Below, piece after piece: positions 61,650 to 64,000 of a DNA stretch of 64,000 nucleotides (position 1 is its first letter; each line of letters opens with the position of its first letter). The translations under genes and the position numbers were made by a program. This stretch comes from Uliginosibacterium flavum (GTDB taxonomy: Bacteria > Pseudomonadota > Gammaproteobacteria > Burkholderiales > Rhodocyclaceae), in contig NZ_JBEWZI010000001.1 of NCBI RefSeq assembly GCF_040566545.1, positions 248,001 through 312,000 on the forward strand. Direction: 5' to 3'. The notes beneath the pieces were generated by a model that was not told the origin of the DNA, did no database searches, and was given only the letters and a program-made list of their open reading frames with translations.

Positions 61650-61701
61650 GGCGTCAATCTGCTGCAACTGGCTGCAGGGGCACGGAAAAGAAGGCGGAAC
61701 C

Positions 61702-62544
61702 TTACACCAAACGCTCCCACACGGGCATCAAATCCGGCGGCAGGATCTCGGCCTTGCCCAGATCGACCGGACTTTCACCCGGCCCATGAAAGTCCGACAC
61801 GCGTGACGCCAGAAAGCCATAACGCCGCGCGATGCGCGCATATTCCAGCGCTTCGGCGCCAGACTGCGAGCCCGACACCACCTCGATAGCCTCGCCGCCC
61901 AAGGCCTTGAAGCTCTCATACAACGTGATCATCTCGGCCTTGGAAAGCCGCGTACGCCCTGGATGCGCGATTACGGCCAGACCGCCCGCGCCGTGAATCC
62001 AGCCCAGCGCATCTTCCAGACTCGCCCACTCGTGTTCGACGAAGCCCGGCTTGCCGCGCACCAGATAGTGTTCGAACACATTCGGCATGTCGCGGGCGAT
62101 GCCGATTTCGACCAGATAGCGGGCGAAATGCGCTCGGCTGACCAGCGCCGGATTGCCCACATATTTTTGCGCACCTTCCAGCACACCGCGAATCCCGATC
62201 TGCGCCAAGCCATCGCTCATACGCTGCGCACGCTCGTCACGGCCGCTGCGCACCTGCTGCAGACCGGCCAGCAGCGCGGCATTCGAGGCATCAAAACCCA
62301 GCCCGACGATATGCACAGTCTGGTCGCCCATCGAGACGGAAATCTCCACGCCGTTTACGAAGCGCAGGCCCAGCACATCGGCCTCGGCACGCGCTTCGTC
62401 CAGCCCGCCGGTTTCATCGTGATCCGTCAGCGCCAGCAAGCTCACGCCGTTGGCGTGGGCGCGACGCACGAGTTCCGTGGGCGTAAGCAGACCATCGGAA
62501 ACGGTGGAGTGACAGTGCAGATCGGCGTTGATGCTTGAGCTCAT
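61702..62544 (-). CDS. PHP domain phosphoesterase (RNase AM/YciV-like)
   Basis: The 280-residue PHP protein starts MSSSINADLHCHSTVSDGLL and holds the metal-binding set DLHCHST, LALTDHDETGG, GVEISVSMGDQTVHIVGLGF, AVIAHPGRTRLSKAEM and RVSDFHGPGESPVDLG. Characterised relatives are 3',5'-nucleotide bisphosphate phosphatases and 5'-3' exonucleases on RNA (RNase AM). The row PHP-YciO-S2P-scpA-scpB-rluB runs on the minus strand with small gaps. All metal ligands are visible. Confidence 0.92.
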   Translation of the reverse strand: MSSSINADLHCHSTVSDGLLTPTELVRRAHANGVSLLALTDHDETGGLDEARAEADVLGLRFVNGVEISVSMGDQTVHIVGLGFDASNAALLAGLQQVRSGRDERAQRMSDGLAQIGIRGVLEGAQKYVGNPALVSRAHFARYLVEIGIARDMPNVFEHYLVRGKPGFVEHEWASLEDALGWIHGAGGLAVIAHPGRTRLSKAEMITLYESFKALGGEAIEVVSGSQSGAEALEYARIARRYGFLASRVSDFHGPGESPVDLGKAEILPPDLMPVWERLV

Positions 62545-62786
62545 GCCTACAGTTTAACAGCCCGGCTTGCCCCGCCGCGGATCGATCCGCAAGGCTTCAC
62601 GTGTGGGCGCTCGCACCAGCAATCCGCCACACCCCACAAGCAGCTCGAAGAGCTGCGCCTGATGGACATCTACAAGCACCCTACCCGCACGACCTTGCCT
62701 GACGGAGATCTACAAAGACACCACCCGAAGATCAAAACTACACGCGGCTCTTCGGGCATCCCTCATTAACACTCCATTTCTCCGGC
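62545..62786. other. Non-coding gap with degenerate repeats
   Basis: No gene is seen. It contains CAAGCACCCTACCCGCACGA near 62671, similar to 57275-57300, and CGGCTCTTCGGGCATC near 62741, similar to the reversed GCCTGAAGAGC family. Confidence 0.55.
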
Positions 62787-62815
62787 TTGAGTTCGCCGCC
62801 AAGGCAGGTTACATT
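62787..62815 (+). promoter_or_regulatory. Sigma-70 promoter of the gcvT transcript
   Basis: TTGAGT and TACATT are spaced by exactly 17 bases and place the transcription start near 62822, at the first base of the riboswitch. Confidence 0.75.
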
Positions 62816-62822
62816 CGCGCCT

Positions 62823-63129
62823 CGTTCGGGAGAGAGTCGCAAGACCGCCGAAGGCGCAACCCCCCGGGAACGCTCAGGTATCAAGGACCGGACGAAGATC
62901 ACAAATCTGGAGAGCGGTGCTCGTTCCAGTTTGAAATCGAACCGACACTTTGTCGACGTCGTCTTACCGTGCTACAGCACTGTCTGCGACTCGTCTTCGC
63001 GCCTCGGCCCGATTGCAAACCGGAATTTGGGTACCCACCGAAGGGGCACGGAAAGCACAGCTTTTCAATCTCTCAGGTATCAAGGACAGATGGGGGCCGC
63101 ACTCACACACGAGGAGTCCGGCCCTTTTT
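62823..63129 (+). ncRNA. Tandem glycine riboswitch with terminator
   Basis: Aptamer 1 spans 62823-62894, with P1 pairing CGTTCGG/CCGGACG, GGGAGAG, CCGCCGAAGGCGCAA and GCTCAGGTATCAAGGACC. Aptamer 2 spans about 62905-63091, with P1 ATCT/AGAT, GGAGAG, ACCGAAGGGGCA and CTCTCAGGTATCAAGGACAG. The linker is short, as in known tandem glycine riboswitches, which act in cis on glycine-cleavage genes. Aptamer 2 carries an unusual arm, 62924-62939 pairing with 63010-63025. A hairpin with T-run (63094-63129) follows and is the likely expression platform, so glycine would be expected to permit transcription of gcvT. Confidence 0.93.
63094..63129 (+). terminator. Riboswitch-controlled terminator
   Basis: GGGCCG (63094-63099) pairs with CGGCCC (63119-63124), followed by TTTTT, three bases after aptamer 2 and 21 bases before gcvT. 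Confidence 0.8.
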
Positions 63130-63149
63130 CATTTGTCCCTGAGAGAAAC

Positions 63150-64000
63150 ATGGCCAAGCAGACTCCGCTCTACCCCGCACACCTCGCCGCCGGCGCCAAG
63201 ATCGTCGACTTCGCCGGCTGGGACATGCCCATCCATTACGGCTCGCAGCTTGAAGAGCACAAGCAGGTGCGCGCCGACGCCGGCATGTTCGACGTCTCGC
63301 ACATGCTGCCCATCGACGTTAGCGGCGCGGGCGCCCAGGCCTTCCTGCAGAAGCTGCTCGCCAACAACGTTGCCAAGCTCACCGAGCCGGGCAAGGCACT
63401 GTATTCCTGCATGTTGAAAGAGGATGCCGGCATTCTCGACGACCTGATCGTCTACTTTTTCGCCGCCGACGACTACCGCATCGTGGTCAACGCCGGCACC
63501 GCCGACAAGGACGTGGCCTGGATGCGTGAGCAGGCCGGCAAGCTGCCCGGTGGCGGCAATGTGACGATCAACCCGCGCCGTGATCTGGCCATCATCGCCG
63601 TGCAAGGGCCGAACGCCCAGGCCAAGGTCTGGGCCGCCCTGCCCGGCTCTGAAGCGGCATCCAGCCATCTCAAATACTTCCAGGCCGCGCGCTTCGGCGA
63701 GCTCATGCTCTGCAGCACGGGCTACACCGGTGAGTCTGGTTTCGAGCTGATTTTCCCCGCCGGCCAAGCCATTGAAATCTGGAACGCGCTGCGCGCCCAG
63801 GGCGTCGCACCCATCGGCCTCGGCGCGCGCGACACCCTGCGTCTGGAAGCCGGTATGAACCTCTACGGACTGGACATGGACGAGAGCGTCGGCCCGCTGG
63901 AGTCCGGTCTGGCCTGGACGGTCGACTTCTCCACCGGCCGCGACTTCATCGGCCGTGCCGCGCTGGAAGCCAATCCGCCCACCCAACAACTCGTCGGCCT
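63150..64000 (+). CDS. gcvT: Aminomethyltransferase of the glycine cleavage system (3' end beyond window)
   Basis: T-protein transfers the methylene group of the aminomethyl-lipoyl H-protein to tetrahydrofolate, releasing ammonia. The 283 visible codons start MAKQTPLYPAHLAAGAKIVD and show AGMFDVSHMLPIDVSG, ALYSCMLKEDAGILDDLIVY, STGYTGESGFELIFPAGQAI, RDTLRLEAGMNLYGLDMDES and VDFSTGRDFIGRAALE. GAGAGAAAC precedes the ATG. The gene is under the tandem glycine riboswitch just upstream, and gcvH and gcvP would be expected beyond the window. The frame is complete as far as it can be read. Confidence 0.97.
   Translation, partial: MAKQTPLYPAHLAAGAKIVDFAGWDMPIHYGSQLEEHKQVRADAGMFDVSHMLPIDVSGAGAQAFLQKLLANNVAKLTEPGKALYSCMLKEDAGILDDLIVYFFAADDYRIVVNAGTADKDVAWMREQAGKLPGGGNVTINPRRDLAIIAVQGPNAQAKVWAALPGSEAASSHLKYFQAARFGELMLCSTGYTGESGFELIFPAGQAIEIWNALRAQGVAPIGLGARDTLRLEAGMNLYGLDMDESVGPLESGLAWTVDFSTGRDFIGRAALEANPPTQQLVG

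Noticed and set aside
63129..63989. Open frame on the minus strand opposite gcvT
   Set aside because: It mirrors gcvT codons; the plus-strand frame has clear T-protein motifs and a riboswitch.

Overview
The window looks like chromosomal DNA of a GC-rich betaproteobacterium. The evidence is the gene order rimP-nusA-infB-rbfA-truB-rpsO-pnp, the block pyrG-kdsA-eno-ftsB, Neisseria-type pilins with a PglL-like oligosaccharyltransferase, and a tandem glycine riboswitch before gcvT. A Neisseriales or Chitinibacteraceae-like host is my guess; the genus cannot be fixed from the sequence alone. No rRNA, tRNA, CRISPR array, phage or complete insertion sequence was seen.

Layout. 1-3435 (minus): purB-murI-MAPEG protein-HDOD protein. 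3619-4863: nitronate monooxygenase-like flavoenzyme. 4942-15245 (minus): a pilin and pilin-glycosylation locus with two tandem PilA paralogues, each behind a sigma-54 promoter and an upstream palindrome, a TfpZ-type accessory protein, a PglL/Wzy-type transferase, two GT4 glycosyltransferases, a flippase and a WecA-GT4 fusion. 15594-18020: gamma-carbonic anhydrase, a two-gene DUF6036 nucleotidyltransferase module, dtd and an NlpC/P60 lipoprotein. 18147-22115: an island that looks AT-richer, with a decayed methyltransferase, an FkbM methyltransferase, an unknown protein and a TPR-glycosyltransferase. 22145-26888 (minus): pyrG-kdsA-Dabb-eno-ftsB. 27125-33126: three family-3 solute-binding proteins, a TRAP-type binding protein and a PAS histidine kinase, with no permease and no adjacent response regulator. 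33246-36867 (minus): an SHP/DUF1924 cytochrome, a dihaem cytochrome, a cytochrome b and a QseBC-like two-component pair. 37155-48116: trmA, GDSL esterase, CobD-like protein, Nudix hydrolase, retropepsin-like protease, OmpA-like protein, pbpC, HDOD protein and C92 peptidase. 48256-62544 (minus): the translation and RNA block pnp to rimP, then rluB-scpB-scpA, an S2P-like protease, a YciO protein and a PHP phosphoesterase. 62787-64000: promoter, tandem glycine riboswitch and the start of gcvT.

How the parts may work together. The glycosylation genes can build a lipid-linked sugar (WecA domain, then GT4 enzymes), flip it (Wzx) and transfer it to pilin (PglL), and they lie directly behind the pilin they could modify. 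The binding-protein and kinase operon looks like a periplasmic sensing module rather than a transporter. The cytochrome operon carries its own two-component regulator. Several short repeat families lie between genes, and one of them appears to have created the linker of the WecA-GT4 fusion.

The strongest candidates for something undescribed are the multi-receptor kinase operon (27125-33126), the repeat-mediated glycosyltransferase fusion inside the pilin-glycosylation locus, and the glycine riboswitch with an arm of about 100 nt inserted in its second aptamer.
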